A stretch of DNA of 15,470 nt from a bacterium UBP8_UBA817 (GCA_002296285.1 DBHX01000058.1:1-15470), one strand, 5' to 3'; numbered from the stretch's first letter, positions 6,848 through 15,354 are shown. Numbers and translations: made by a program. Notes: generated by a model from the sequence alone, not told the origin.

Positions 6848-7799
6848 ACTTACTTTCAATTTTTCCATTTTTTCTTACAATTAGTAATGCAGGATACTTG
6901 TTTTGATTTAACCACTTTTTGGCTTCTTTGACTCCCATGACAAATACCCCAGTTGCGACCGCATCGGCAATAGCACATTCCTGTGCAACAATTGAAACAC
7001 TTATTAAATCATGTTTAATATAACTTTTAGAACGTGGATCTAGTATGTGGCCAATTTTTTTTCCATTTTTTTCTTTATAATTTAAATAATTTCCAGATGT
7101 AGCAATTGCCATATTATTAGCATAAATCACATGAATTAACTCTTTTGTTTTTACAGGTGACTGAATTCCAATTCCCCAGGGTTTCCCATCCACACGATTA
7201 CCGAATGTTTTTATTTCGCCACCAATATCAACGTAGGCCCCCGTAATTTTATATTTATTAACTAAATTTGATAACTGATCAACCGCATAACCTTTAGCAA
7301 TCGATGAAAGATCTAGTACAATATCCGCTCTTTTAATCACTTCAGAACTACTAACTATACTGAGATGTTCAAGGCCAACGACAGAACCTCTTAGTTCTTT
7401 TATTGTTGAAAAACCATATTTTTTGCTTAGAGGAACAAGGGTCGGATCCCAGGATTTACCGATCTTCTTTTTCAATTGAATTGATAACTCAATTAATGAT
7501 ACAGCCTCTGGTTTTAATGATACGGAAACATTCACTGGGGCTAAATTTAATTTCATTAATTCTGAATCAATGCGATACGTCGAAAATAATTGATCCAATT
7601 CTATGAGCCTTGATTCAACTTTACTTTTTAATTTTTTTTCATTTACGGAAAATTTTGATCCAATAACTATCACTTTATAATATGTACCAAATGCCGAACC
7701 CGTGACTTGATATATTCTTGGGTAGGACACCCAGAGAAAAGTCCCAATAATTAGAAAGATCGTTGTGAATAAATACTTAAATTTAAGAACCGAAGTCAT
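6795..7799 (-). CDS. apbE: FAD:protein FMN transferase (ApbE)
   Basis: Attaches FMN through a phosphoester bond to threonines of NqrB and NqrC on the periplasmic side of the membrane, using FAD. Family landmarks appear in order: GSAFGTYY, LDQLFSTYRIDSELMKLN, VLDLSSIAKGYAVDQL, GAYVDIGGEIKTFG, KPWGIGIQSP, AIATSGNYLNY, GHILDPRSKSY, and the metal/flavin-site segment AIADAVATGVFVMG. A single N-terminal hydrophobic helix (about 6-25) anchors it. Many ApbE proteins are lipoproteins, but no Cys lipobox is present here. The ATG at 7799 gives about 334 residues and overlaps nqrF by 17 nt; a frame start at 7847 would add 16 residues lying inside nqrF and is less likely. It is the last gene of the nqr operon, as in Vibrio, and its 3' end overlaps the convergent nqrM-like gene. 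Confidence 0.93.
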   Translation of the reverse strand: MTSVLKFKYLFTTIFLIIGTFLWVSYPRIYQVTGSAFGTYYKVIVIGSKFSVNEKKLKSKVESRLIELDQLFSTYRIDSELMKLNLAPVNVSVSLKPEAVSLIELSIQLKKKIGKSWDPTLVPLSKKYGFSTIKELRGSVVGLEHLSIVSSSEVIKRADIVLDLSSIAKGYAVDQLSNLVNKYKITGAYVDIGGEIKTFGNRVDGKPWGIGIQSPVKTKELIHVIYANNMAIATSGNYLNYKEKNGKKIGHILDPRSKSYIKHDLISVSIVAQECAIADAVATGVFVMGVKEAKKWLNQNKYPALLIVRKNGKIESKFINGFDRLLNPSMSFSF

Positions 7800-9006
7800 C
7801 GTATGCAACCATATCAGGTTCCACACCAATATCATGAAGCATATCACGCATTGCTGTAAGCATCATTGGTGGTCCACAAATATAGTATTCTATTTCTGTG
7901 GGATCTTCATGTTTATCCAAGTATTCTTCCTTAAGAACTTGATGAATAAAGCCAACATAACTCTCCCAGTTATCTTCTGGCTGGGGATCTGATAATGCTA
8001 CGTGATATGAAAAGTTTGAATTTTTATCTTCTAATTCTTTAAACTCTTCATCATAAAACATTTCACGCTTTGATCTTGCACCATACCAAAATGTCATTTT
8101 TCGGTCTGATTTAATCCGCTTTAATTGATCAAATATATGACTTCGCATTGGTGCCATTCCAGCGCCCCCACCAATAAAACACATTTCCCGATCTGTATCT
8201 TTAGCATAAAACTCACCATAAGGACCTGAAATCATTACTTTATCACCTGGTTTTAAGTTAAAGATGTAAGAACTTCCAATACCTGGATTTACATCTTTTC
8301 CCGGTGGCGGCGTTGCTACTCTTACATTTAATTTAATTAACCCTTTTTCCTCTGGATAATTGGCCATAGAATAGGCTCGAAAAGTTTCTTCATCATTATC
8401 ACATTTAAGTTTAAATAGATTGTATTTTTCCCATTCATCACAAAACTCTTCCTCAATATCAAACTCAGAATATGGTAATCCCTCAAATTCAGGTATATCA
8501 ATTTGAATATAACCACCTGCTCGAAAGTCCATATCAAGACCTTCAGGTAACTTAATTGTTAAATCTTTAATGAATGTTGCCACATTATTATTAGATACAA
8601 CCGTACACTCAAACTTTTTGACTGAAAATACTTCATCAGGAATCTGAATATGCATATCGTTTTTAACTTTTAATTGGCAACTTAATCTTACACATTCAGA
8701 TCGTTCTTTTCGGGTTAGATGAGGTAACTCTGTTGGTAAAATATCACCACCTCCCTCTGTAATCTGAACCTTACACATACCGCATGATCCGCCACCACCA
8801 CAGGCTGATGGAATAAAAATTTTCTCGTTTGCTAATGCCGATAATAAATTCGTTCCGCTTGAAACTGTTGGACTCTTTTCATCATCACCATTAATTAAAA
8901 CTTTGCAATCCCCGCCACCAATTACTTTTTTTTCAAGAAGCGAAAGAATTCCAACCAAACCAATAATAACACCAGAAAATACGGAAATACTTGCAATATA
9001 AATCAT
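7783..9006 (-). CDS. nqrF: Na+-NQR subunit F, NADH-oxidising flavoprotein
   Basis: Electron entry subunit of Na+-NQR: oxidises NADH with FAD and passes electrons to its 2Fe-2S cluster. The 407 residues match the usual length. Visible parts: an N-terminal membrane helix (about 3-24); a ferredoxin domain with CGGGGSCGMC and a later SCQ giving Cys69, Cys75, Cys78 and Cys110; the FAD-binding RAYSMANYP (210-218); the NADH-binding GGGAGMAP (279-286); a CGPP motif near the end; and the typical C terminus AYDDFGS. The start overlaps the nqrE stop by ATGA and the end overlaps apbE by 17 nt. Nothing is missing. Confidence 0.97.
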   Translation of the reverse strand: MIYIASISVFSGVIIGLVGILSLLEKKVIGGGDCKVLINGDDEKSPTVSSGTNLLSALANEKIFIPSACGGGGSCGMCKVQITEGGGDILPTELPHLTRKERSECVRLSCQLKVKNDMHIQIPDEVFSVKKFECTVVSNNNVATFIKDLTIKLPEGLDMDFRAGGYIQIDIPEFEGLPYSEFDIEEEFCDEWEKYNLFKLKCDNDEETFRAYSMANYPEEKGLIKLNVRVATPPPGKDVNPGIGSSYIFNLKPGDKVMISGPYGEFYAKDTDREMCFIGGGAGMAPMRSHIFDQLKRIKSDRKMTFWYGARSKREMFYDEEFKELEDKNSNFSYHVALSDPQPEDNWESYVGFIHQVLKEEYLDKHEDPTEIEYYICGPPMMLTAMRDMLHDIGVEPDMVAYDDFGS

Positions 9007-9611
9007 AGTGCTATTCCTGAAAACAACATAAATGTTAATGCAATTAAACCTGTAATTATCATATTAATCCCAAACCCCTCAAGGCCTTTTGGTATATCAG
9101 CGTATTTTAATTTTTCTTGAATCGATGCCAAGGCTAAAATAGCTAATAACCAACCGATTCCAGAACTGAAACCAAACACAGTTGCCTCAATAAAGTTATA
9201 CCCTCTTTGCTCCATAAATAAACTTCCACCTAGTATTGAACAATTAACTGCAATTAATGGTAGAAAAATACCAAGTGACGCATGCAGCGTCGGAATAAAC
9301 TTTTCCATTAACATTTCTACCGATTGTACGGTTGCTGCTATGGTTGCTATAAATGTGATAAAAATTAAAAACGTTAAATCTACATTTTCTAAGCCAATCC
9401 ATTTTAATGCGCCTTCTTGTAAAAAGTAATTATTTATTGCCCAATTAATCGGAATGGTAATTGTCATAACAAAAATAACGGCCATACCCAGTCCAAACGC
9501 TGTTTTTACATTTTTAGAGCATGCAAGAAAGGAACACATCCCTAAAAATAAGGCCAATAACATATTTTCCATAAATATTGATTTTAGCGCAATATTAACT
9601 AAATCAATCAT
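9003..9611 (-). CDS. nqrE: Na+-NQR subunit E
   Basis: Six-helix membrane subunit that pairs with NqrD in an inverted arrangement; together they hold an iron-sulfur cluster inside the membrane and form part of the sodium path. The 202 residues match the family. The two expected cluster cysteines are present as Cys26 (GMCSFLACSK) and Cys124 (AVNCSILGGS). A GAGGT ribosome binding site lies 4-5 nt upstream of the ATG, inside the last codons of nqrD; the two genes are separated by 2 nt. The end overlaps nqrF. Confidence 0.96.
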   Translation of the reverse strand: MIDLVNIALKSIFMENMLLALFLGMCSFLACSKNVKTAFGLGMAVIFVMTITIPINWAINNYFLQEGALKWIGLENVDLTFLIFITFIATIAATVQSVEMLMEKFIPTLHASLGIFLPLIAVNCSILGGSLFMEQRGYNFIEATVFGFSSGIGWLLAILALASIQEKLKYADIPKGLEGFGINMIITGLIALTFMLFSGIAL

Positions 9612-9613
9612 AA

Positions 9614-10246
9614 TTACCTCTTAGACCTTAAAATTAATTCATTTTGCACCCAGGCAAAAATACCAATGACAATAAACGCGGCTGGTGCATATACCATTAA
9701 CCCCATATCAACATACCCCAAATCGTATATAAACTGCGGTACCACTTTGATGCCCCAAAGCTTACCTGCACCAAATAATTCTCGAATGGCACCCACAACA
9801 ATTAATATCATGCCATAGCCTAACCCATTGCCAAGACCGTCCCACATTGATAACCAAGGATTATTACCTAAAGCGAATGCCTCTGCTCGTCCCATGATAA
9901 TGCAATTAGTGATAATCAAACCAACAAAAACGGATAGCTGCTTACTTACGTCAAAAATAAACGCTTTTAGAAATTGATCCGCTAAAATAACCATCGAAGC
10001 AATTACCGTTAACTCAACAATAATTCGAATATTCTTAGGGATCACATTTCTTAAGACAGACACAATCATATTTGACATTGTCAGAACAAAAGTCATAGCT
10101 AAAACCATAACAACTGACGGCTTTAATTGAATTGTAACTGCGAGTGCAGAACAAATTCCTAATACTAAAACTGAGACTGGATTTTCAATTGTTAAAGGTG
10201 CCATAAAGACTTTATATTCTTTTGTTTTTTTAATTTTCTTCCACAT
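9614..10246 (-). CDS. nqrD: Na+-NQR subunit D
   Basis: Membrane subunit homologous to NqrE/RnfE, about 210 residues with six helices after a basic N-terminal segment. It carries the paired cysteines expected for the NqrD/NqrE cluster: one in GICSALAV (about residue 32) and one in TNCIIMGRAEAFA (about 115). The ATG at 10246 follows the nqrC stop directly; a GTG at 10249, overlapping that stop, is an alternative that adds one residue. The C terminus (LRSKR) contains the ribosome binding site of nqrE. Confidence 0.95.
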   Translation of the reverse strand: MWKKIKKTKEYKVFMAPLTIENPVSVLVLGICSALAVTIQLKPSVVMVLAMTFVLTMSNMIVSVLRNVIPKNIRIIVELTVIASMVILADQFLKAFIFDVSKQLSVFVGLIITNCIIMGRAEAFALGNNPWLSMWDGLGNGLGYGMILIVVGAIRELFGAGKLWGIKVVPQFIYDLGYVDMGLMVYAPAAFIVIGIFAWVQNELILRSKR

Positions 10247-10248
10247 CA

Positions 10249-10935
10249 CTAAATCACATTTTCCTTTGCTCTTAGTTTTTTCGCAAATGTTTCATAACGT
10301 AACAAAGCTTCTTTTAAAAAGTCGTTCACCCCATTACTTGTTACTGTTGCCCCAGAAATACCGTCAACATAATAAGGAGCTTGATCTTTAGATACAACAT
10401 TCGCCACTTTACCCTTAACAATTCCAACAGATTTAAATTCACCAGCAACTGTTGCAATTTTTTTACCAATAAAATTATCTTGAAACCATTTCGCCTCAAC
10501 TTCTGCGCCTAAGCCTGGCGTTTCTCCGTGCTCATAAAATGTAATCCCACGTACCGTTGTGCCATCACCATCAACTGAAAAATAACCATACAGGGTACTC
10601 CAGAGTCCATAGCCAGAAATTGGTATCGCATAAGCATCTACTTTTCCTTTTTTTATATATAAAAAAATGGGGGCATCTGTTTTTTCATCAACAATTTCAC
10701 CCTGATCATTAATAAATTTATTTTTAATATAATCACGATACAATTGTTCAACTTCAACATTTGTGTATTTTTTTTGACTATTTGTTACTTTCAAAACTTT
10801 TAAAATATTTTTTTGTTTATCAATCATCTGATTTTTTAGCTGCATTGGTTTTAGAGAAGATGCTGCAAATGTTAACATAAAACTACAAATAAGACATAAA
10901 CCAGCGGCAAAAATAAATGGGCGCTCAGACAACAT
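10249..10935 (-). CDS. nqrC: Na+-NQR subunit C, covalent FMN carrier
   Basis: Periplasmic electron carrier of Na+-NQR with FMN linked to Thr by ApbE. One N-terminal membrane helix (about 7-26) precedes the FMN-binding domain. The flavinylation motif DGISGATVTS is canonical, with Thr197 as the predicted FMN site; upstream GETPGLGAEV (137-146) is another family signature. At 228 residues it is somewhat shorter than the roughly 257-residue Vibrio subunit. The start lies 11 nt inside nqrB, and the stop lies directly before nqrD. Confidence 0.96.
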   Translation of the reverse strand: MLSERPFIFAAGLCLICSFMLTFAASSLKPMQLKNQMIDKQKNILKVLKVTNSQKKYTNVEVEQLYRDYIKNKFINDQGEIVDEKTDAPIFLYIKKGKVDAYAIPISGYGLWSTLYGYFSVDGDGTTVRGITFYEHGETPGLGAEVEAKWFQDNFIGKKIATVAGEFKSVGIVKGKVANVVSKDQAPYYVDGISGATVTSNGVNDFLKEALLRYETFAKKLRAKENVI

Positions 10936-12103
10936 TTGGAATCCTTTTCTTAACTTTATATTCAGTTACGTAATAATCAATAATCGGTGCGAAAACATTC
11001 ATTAATAATATTGCCAACATAATCCCCTCTGGATACGCAGGATTAATGGTTCTTATAATAATCGTTAGGACACCGATAAAAAAGCCATAAATATACTTAG
11101 AAAGGTTTAAGTCAGGCGATGATACTGGATCAGTTGCCATAAATACAGTACCGAATGCAAATGAACCAATTACTAAATGCCAAATTGCATTTAAACTTAA
11201 AAATGGAATGGTTGCACTAGAAGCGAAAATATTAAATATACTGGCCATAAATACACCACCCACAACACAAGACACCATAGTACGCCAGCTTCCCACACCC
11301 GTGCCAATCAATAAACCTGCCCCCATGAGTACACAAATAACAGATGTTTCACCAATGCTGCCAGGAATTAACCCAATAATACAGCTCCAAATTGAATAAC
11401 CAGCATCCTGCAATCCGTCAACAACGTTCATTGGTTGAACGGTATTTGCAGCGATTCCAAGTGGTGTTGCAGATGAGTACGATGCGACAACTGAACTTCC
11501 AATAACCTTTGTCCAAACTTCACCGGACAAATACGCTGGATATGAAAAATAAACAAATGCTCTGGCAGTAAGCGCTGGATTCAAAAAATTCTTACCTGTT
11601 CCACCAAATATTTCTTTACCAACCACAATTCCAAATGAAATACCTAAAGCCACCTGCCATAATGGAATTGTTGGTGGTAAGGTAAGGGGGAACAATAAAC
11701 CGCTCACCAAGAAGCCCTCGTTAATTTCATGTTTTCTAATTACAGAAAATAAAACTTCCCAAAACCCGCCGACTGCATATGACGTCAAAAGAATGGGCAT
11801 AAAAATTAATGTTCCTTTGATCATTGATTCAATAATACCAGGCGTTTGTCCGGCCGCTAATAAGGTTTGATACCCCGCATTAAACATACCAAAAACAAGG
11901 CATGGCCCCAACGCAATTACAACCAATATCATAAAGCGCTTCGTATCTAAACCATCTCGAATATGTGCCCCTTTTTTAGTTGTGTTCGTCGGACTAAAAT
12001 GAATTGTTAATGCCGCCTCGTAAATCGGATAAAAAAGTTCATATTTTCCACCTTTTTCAAACAAGTGCTCATATTTTATAATTCGTTTATATAGCCATTC
12101 CAT
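10925..12103 (-). CDS. nqrB: Na+-NQR subunit B, riboflavin/FMN-binding membrane subunit
   Basis: Large membrane subunit forming most of the sodium channel and carrying FMN and riboflavin. The 392 residues match long blocks of known NqrB: YEAALTIHFSP, GGFWEVLF, KHEINEGF, FGGTGKNFLNPALTARAF, IPGSIGETS, FMATDPVS and NPAYPEGIMLAILL. The predicted covalent FMN site is Thr213 in SYSSATPLG. The threonine is kept, but the Asp and Gly residues of the usual DGxSGAT signature are not. Start and nqrA stop share one base (TAATG), implying coupled translation. Confidence 0.96.
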   Translation of the reverse strand: MEWLYKRIIKYEHLFEKGGKYELFYPIYEAALTIHFSPTNTTKKGAHIRDGLDTKRFMILVVIALGPCLVFGMFNAGYQTLLAAGQTPGIIESMIKGTLIFMPILLTSYAVGGFWEVLFSVIRKHEINEGFLVSGLLFPLTLPPTIPLWQVALGISFGIVVGKEIFGGTGKNFLNPALTARAFVYFSYPAYLSGEVWTKVIGSSVVASYSSATPLGIAANTVQPMNVVDGLQDAGYSIWSCIIGLIPGSIGETSVICVLMGAGLLIGTGVGSWRTMVSCVVGGVFMASIFNIFASSATIPFLSLNAIWHLVIGSFAFGTVFMATDPVSSPDLNLSKYIYGFFIGVLTIIIRTINPAYPEGIMLAILLMNVFAPIIDYYVTEYKVKKRIPNVV

Positions 12104-13494
12104 TATGCGTTTAATTCCTTATACAAATTATTTTTCATGTTGATAAACGTGGATGCCAGATCGATTTTAGATGGGCAAACATAGGTACAAGCCCCACAAC
12201 CAGAACAATCTAACAATCCCAGTCGCATATTTTCTTCTATATCATCGACTTTCGCATTTCTAAGTAATGTTTGAGGTAATGAATCAACAGGGCATACTAT
12301 TTCACAAAATCCGCAACTTACACAGTCACGATCACTGCCATTTACAGCAGTTGACGTTTTAGTTAAATACTCCAATTCAGAAAACTGTGGCAATGGAATA
12401 TCTTTTAATCGGGCTGTTGCTTCGCCTATCACGCCACTTAAATAGGCCCTGGAAAAGGATGGTTTTTCTAGACCAATTTGCATGAATGCTAAAAATTCAG
12501 TTTTTGGGTCGTTATCAATAACATTGATGGCATAAATTCCAAGTGGTAAATAACTGGGGTTTTCAATGTGCAGCCCTGTGAAAAGACCGCCACAAATTAC
12601 TCTATCTTTTTTATTTTTTAATTTAAAAACATCATTTAATGCAACACCCTCTTGCACTAAATAGTGTTGATTATCCTTTTTCTGATTACCTCCAAGACAA
12701 ATTAATGCTTTGTTGTAATATTGATTTGACGATAATGTTTTACTTATTTTAACTAAATGTTGCCAATTGCATATCCATGCTTTATTTTCTTCAGCTGATG
12801 ACTTCATGTGATATAAGAAAGCACCCGCACTTGTTGATGCAAAATCTCCATTAACTCGTGTTATTTTAATATGCTCACTTATGTTATCCAAGTTGATTTT
12901 TTCGTCAGCATCTACAAAAACAGAAATATTTGGGGATAATTTTTTTAGCCACTCTATACCATTAATGATATCTTGCTCGTAGTTATCAATAATCGTTGAT
13001 AATTTGGGTTGAAATGGCTCTGAATGTGAGAGTGGAATTATAATTGCTGGAGGAATTTTATCTGGTGATGGAATATTATAAAAAGGCAACTCGATTAAGC
13101 CATTCCATAGCCCTCTTTCTAAAAGTGCAGATTTAAATTCAATATTTGAAGTTTTATTCAATGTTAAATCAGAAAATTTAATGGCTGGCTTGTTGTTTTG
13201 CTCGATTTTTATAAGATCTAATCGACGTTGAGGCCCATATTCAATATCCTTGATAATACCTGAAATTGGTGAATGAAAGTAAACTTGAGGATTTTTTTTG
13301 TCAAAAAAAAGGGCTTGCCCTTGTTTTACTGTATCGCCGATATTAACGATAACTTTTGCTTTTAGAAAGTTATAATTTAAAGGACTTACCCCAATAATAC
13401 CAGACGAAGAAACCTCATCTAATTTTAAATTTGGCAAACCATCAAATTTAACTTTAAAATTATTCTTTAAGTTAATTCTTGTTTTATTTTTCAT
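12103..13494 (-). CDS. nqrA: Na+-NQR subunit A with two extra RnfC-type [4Fe-4S] motifs
   Basis: Cytoplasmic subunit of Na+-NQR, homologous to RnfC. The 463 residues include a biotinyl-like N-terminal domain (GDTVKQGQALFFDKKNP, then FHSPISGIIKDI), an SLBB-containing middle, and an RAYLSGVIGEATARL segment near 350. The unusual part is the C terminus: CVSCGFCEIVCP (Cys391, 394, 397, 401) and CSGCGACTYVCP (Cys430, 433, 436, 440), two complete ferredoxin-type cluster motifs as in RnfC. Characterised Vibrio NqrA has no iron-sulfur cluster and, as I recall it, keeps only a remnant (CTFVCPGK) where the second motif sits here. The gene is first in a nqrABCDEF-apbE order, which argues for NQR and not Rnf. 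No clear ribosome binding site precedes the ATG. Confidence 0.92.
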   Translation of the reverse strand: MKNKTRINLKNNFKVKFDGLPNLKLDEVSSSGIIGVSPLNYNFLKAKVIVNIGDTVKQGQALFFDKKNPQVYFHSPISGIIKDIEYGPQRRLDLIKIEQNNKPAIKFSDLTLNKTSNIEFKSALLERGLWNGLIELPFYNIPSPDKIPPAIIIPLSHSEPFQPKLSTIIDNYEQDIINGIEWLKKLSPNISVFVDADEKINLDNISEHIKITRVNGDFASTSAGAFLYHMKSSAEENKAWICNWQHLVKISKTLSSNQYYNKALICLGGNQKKDNQHYLVQEGVALNDVFKLKNKKDRVICGGLFTGLHIENPSYLPLGIYAINVIDNDPKTEFLAFMQIGLEKPSFSRAYLSGVIGEATARLKDIPLPQFSELEYLTKTSTAVNGSDRDCVSCGFCEIVCPVDSLPQTLLRNAKVDDIEENMRLGLLDCSGCGACTYVCPSKIDLASTFINMKNNLYKELNA

Positions 13495-13609
13495 AGTTTT
13501 GGATATTTAATTTAGACCATATTATCGGGTTTAAAATATTTTAACAAGATCATTATTTAAATTTTGTATTTTTTTTTAGAAAATGGTAATTTGATCCAAG
13601 GGGGAGACT
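13495..13609. other. Divergent intergenic spacer between nqrA and comM
   Basis: A very AT-rich 115-bp spacer that should contain the promoters of both the nqr operon (leftward) and comM (rightward). A reasonable leftward promoter is listed separately. A rightward -35-like TTAACA (13541-13546) has only a weak -10 at correct spacing. The comM ribosome binding site (GGGGGAG, 13600-13606) closes the spacer. No hairpin or operator palindrome is obvious. Confidence 0.6.
13519..13547 (-). promoter_or_regulatory. Candidate sigma-70 promoter for the nqr operon
   Basis: On the minus strand TTGTTA (13547-13542; four of six consensus bases) is followed after 17 bp by TAATAT (13524-13519), which overlaps GATAAT (13526-13521; five of six). 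Transcription would start near 13512, about 18 nt before the nqrA ATG. The AT-rich background makes such matches common, so the call is moderate to low. Confidence 0.4.
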
Positions 13610-15082
13610 ATGTACAAAAAAATAAAATCAGCGTCATTTTTAGGGGCAAAATCATTGCCAATTCATGTTGAAATAAGCGCAACCCAAGGCTTACCACAAG
13701 AAACTATAATTGGACTACCAGACACAGTAATAAAGGAATCACGAGCTCGAATTAAATCGGCCATTTTACTTTCAGGGTTTAAGTTTCCAGCCATGTCTTA
13801 TGTTATCAACTTGTCTCCTACCGATGTTTTAAAACGAAATACCAGTTTGGAACTTGCTATAAGCACAGCATTTCTTATGGTTACGGAGCAAATTTCTATT
13901 GATGAATCATTATGCTTCATTGGTAGCATCGCTTTGGATGGGAGCATCACACAAATTCGTCAAATTCTGCCGTTAATATATTTTCTTCCCAATTATTTGG
14001 ATTTCACATTTGTAATATCAAAAAAAAATGAAGCCGATATTGCCCCTTTACATGGGCTTCGGTATATCGCTATTGAACATTTACACGACTTAAAGCAATT
14101 AAATGCTTCTCAAATAGTAACTGTCAAATTCACAGCGCCAACTTTTTTAAAATCACTCATTAACTTTGATGAGGTTAAGGGGCATGCACTTGCAAAAAAA
14201 GCCTGTGTTTTTTCGATTATTGGTCGTCACCCATTGTTATTCATCGGATCTCCTGGAATCGGTAAAACAATGTTAATTCAGCGAATGCAAAGCTTGCAGC
14301 CACCGCTTAACCATCATCAATCACTCGAAAATTGTTGCATGGAACTTCTTATTAATAATCAATTTAAATATGATCCTTCCCCTCCCTACCGAACCCCTCA
14401 CCACAGTATTTCCTATGCCGGAATGATTGGCGGTAAAAACCCTCCTCAACCCGGTGAAATTACTCGAGCAAATCATGGACTTTTATTTTTAGATGAATTG
14501 GGTGAATATCATCGCCATATTTTGGAAACATTACGAGAACCCTTAGAAAATAAATGTATTCAATTATCTCGGGCGGGCACGAGTATTTCATTTCCTGCTG
14601 ATTTTTTATTTCTTGCAGCAATGAATCCATGCTACTGTGGCCATTACTTTGATACAAAGACAGCTTGTCGTTGTTTACCATCTCAAATTCAAAAATACTG
14701 GCAAAAAATATCCCAACCTTTACTTGATCGAATTTCACTTTGTGTTATTTTGAGCAAGCCCAATCACAATGATATCTCATTCACACATCATGAAATGATC
14801 TCAATGGTTAAAACGGGTATTTCGATATCAAAAAAACGCAATCCAAAAGCTATTCCTAATCAATTATTGGAAATTGATGCAATCTATGAAATGAGTTCAA
14901 TTTCTGAAAAAAGTGATTATATTTTAACGAATTTCTTATCTAAACATCAACATTCTATTCGTGCAAAACGTCGCATTCTTCAATTGTCTAGGACCATCGC
15001 TGATGCCAACAATGAAACTCGAATTTTAAACAACCATATTACAATGGCCATTCAACTTTCACAGCATCATCATTTACATTAA
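13610..15082 (+). CDS. comM: ComM/YifB-type Mg-chelatase-like AAA+ ATPase
   Basis: ComM is a hexameric helicase that promotes branch migration when transformed DNA integrates by homologous recombination; it is also found in bacteria not known to be competent. The 490 residues (usually about 500-510) show the Lon-protease-like N-terminal domain (SASFLGAKSLPIHVEI, then GLPDTVIKESRARIKSA and INLSPTDVLK), a Walker A GSPGIGKT (213-220), PPYRTPHHSISYAG, GEITRANHG, Walker B LLFLDEL (291-297), the Cys-rich MNPCYCGHYFD with CRC (338-355), and LLDRISL. All core ATPase elements are present; it is slightly short between Walker A and the PPYRTPHH segment. GGGGGAG (13600-13606) just before the ATG supports the start. 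It reads away from nqrA. Confidence 0.93.
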   Translation: MYKKIKSASFLGAKSLPIHVEISATQGLPQETIIGLPDTVIKESRARIKSAILLSGFKFPAMSYVINLSPTDVLKRNTSLELAISTAFLMVTEQISIDESLCFIGSIALDGSITQIRQILPLIYFLPNYLDFTFVISKKNEADIAPLHGLRYIAIEHLHDLKQLNASQIVTVKFTAPTFLKSLINFDEVKGHALAKKACVFSIIGRHPLLFIGSPGIGKTMLIQRMQSLQPPLNHHQSLENCCMELLINNQFKYDPSPPYRTPHHSISYAGMIGGKNPPQPGEITRANHGLLFLDELGEYHRHILETLREPLENKCIQLSRAGTSISFPADFLFLAAMNPCYCGHYFDTKTACRCLPSQIQKYWQKISQPLLDRISLCVILSKPNHNDISFTHHEMISMVKTGISISKKRNPKAIPNQLLEIDAIYEMSSISEKSDYILTNFLSKHQHSIRAKRRILQLSRTIADANNETRILNNHITMAIQLSQHHHLH

Positions 15083-15155
15083 GAATTTTCAATGTTTTAT
15101 TTTCTAAAGTTTTGTCAATAACTATCGTCATACCCAACCATTAAAGGAGAAAATC

Positions 15156-15281
15156 ATGAAAAATAAAAACTTATCGAAAGAAATTTTAAATGACTTGGTC
15201 AATCCAAACATTACTATTTTTGAAATGATCCGCAAACAAAAATTCTCGATAAAACAAAAGCACTTTTTACCAAACTTCTAG
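15156..15281 (+). CDS. Small 41-residue protein, possible HTH fragment
   Basis: An AAAGGAGA site (15144-15151) lies about 5 nt before the ATG, much better than chance, and the frame runs 41 codons to a TAG. The product is basic, with a helical pattern (LSKEILNDLVNP, then ITIFEMIRKQKFSIKQ) that loosely recalls a small helix-turn-helix. No family can be named. It may be a genuine small protein or the 5' piece of a broken longer gene whose remainder lies in the downstream frame beyond the G tract. Confidence 0.4.
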   Translation: MKNKNLSKEILNDLVNPNITIFEMIRKQKFSIKQKHFLPNF

Positions 15282-15302
15282 TTTTTCATACCTAAAAAAA
15301 TA

Positions 15303-15310
15303 GGGGGGGG
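15303..15310 (+). repeat. Homopolymeric tract of eight G
   Basis: Eight consecutive G (followed by AGGA) directly after an A7 run (15294-15300), in otherwise very AT-rich DNA. Long G runs are rare in such a background and are prone to slipped-strand length changes. It sits between the small frame ending at 15281 and the partial frame from 15355. Confidence 0.7.
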
Positions 15311-15354
15311 AGGAACTGACCATCAAGCACACTTAACTTAAGAATCAAGCTCTT

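Noticed and set aside
6795..13494. Rnf complex, suggested by the two [4Fe-4S] motifs in the first gene
   Set aside because: Gene order A-B-C-D-E-F plus apbE, the NqrF flavoprotein with FAD and NADH motifs, and the close NqrB match identify Na+-NQR; Rnf has no NqrF.
14460..14738. Minus-strand frame inside comM
   Set aside because: It is opposite the Walker B and Cys-rich ATPase core and has no independent support.
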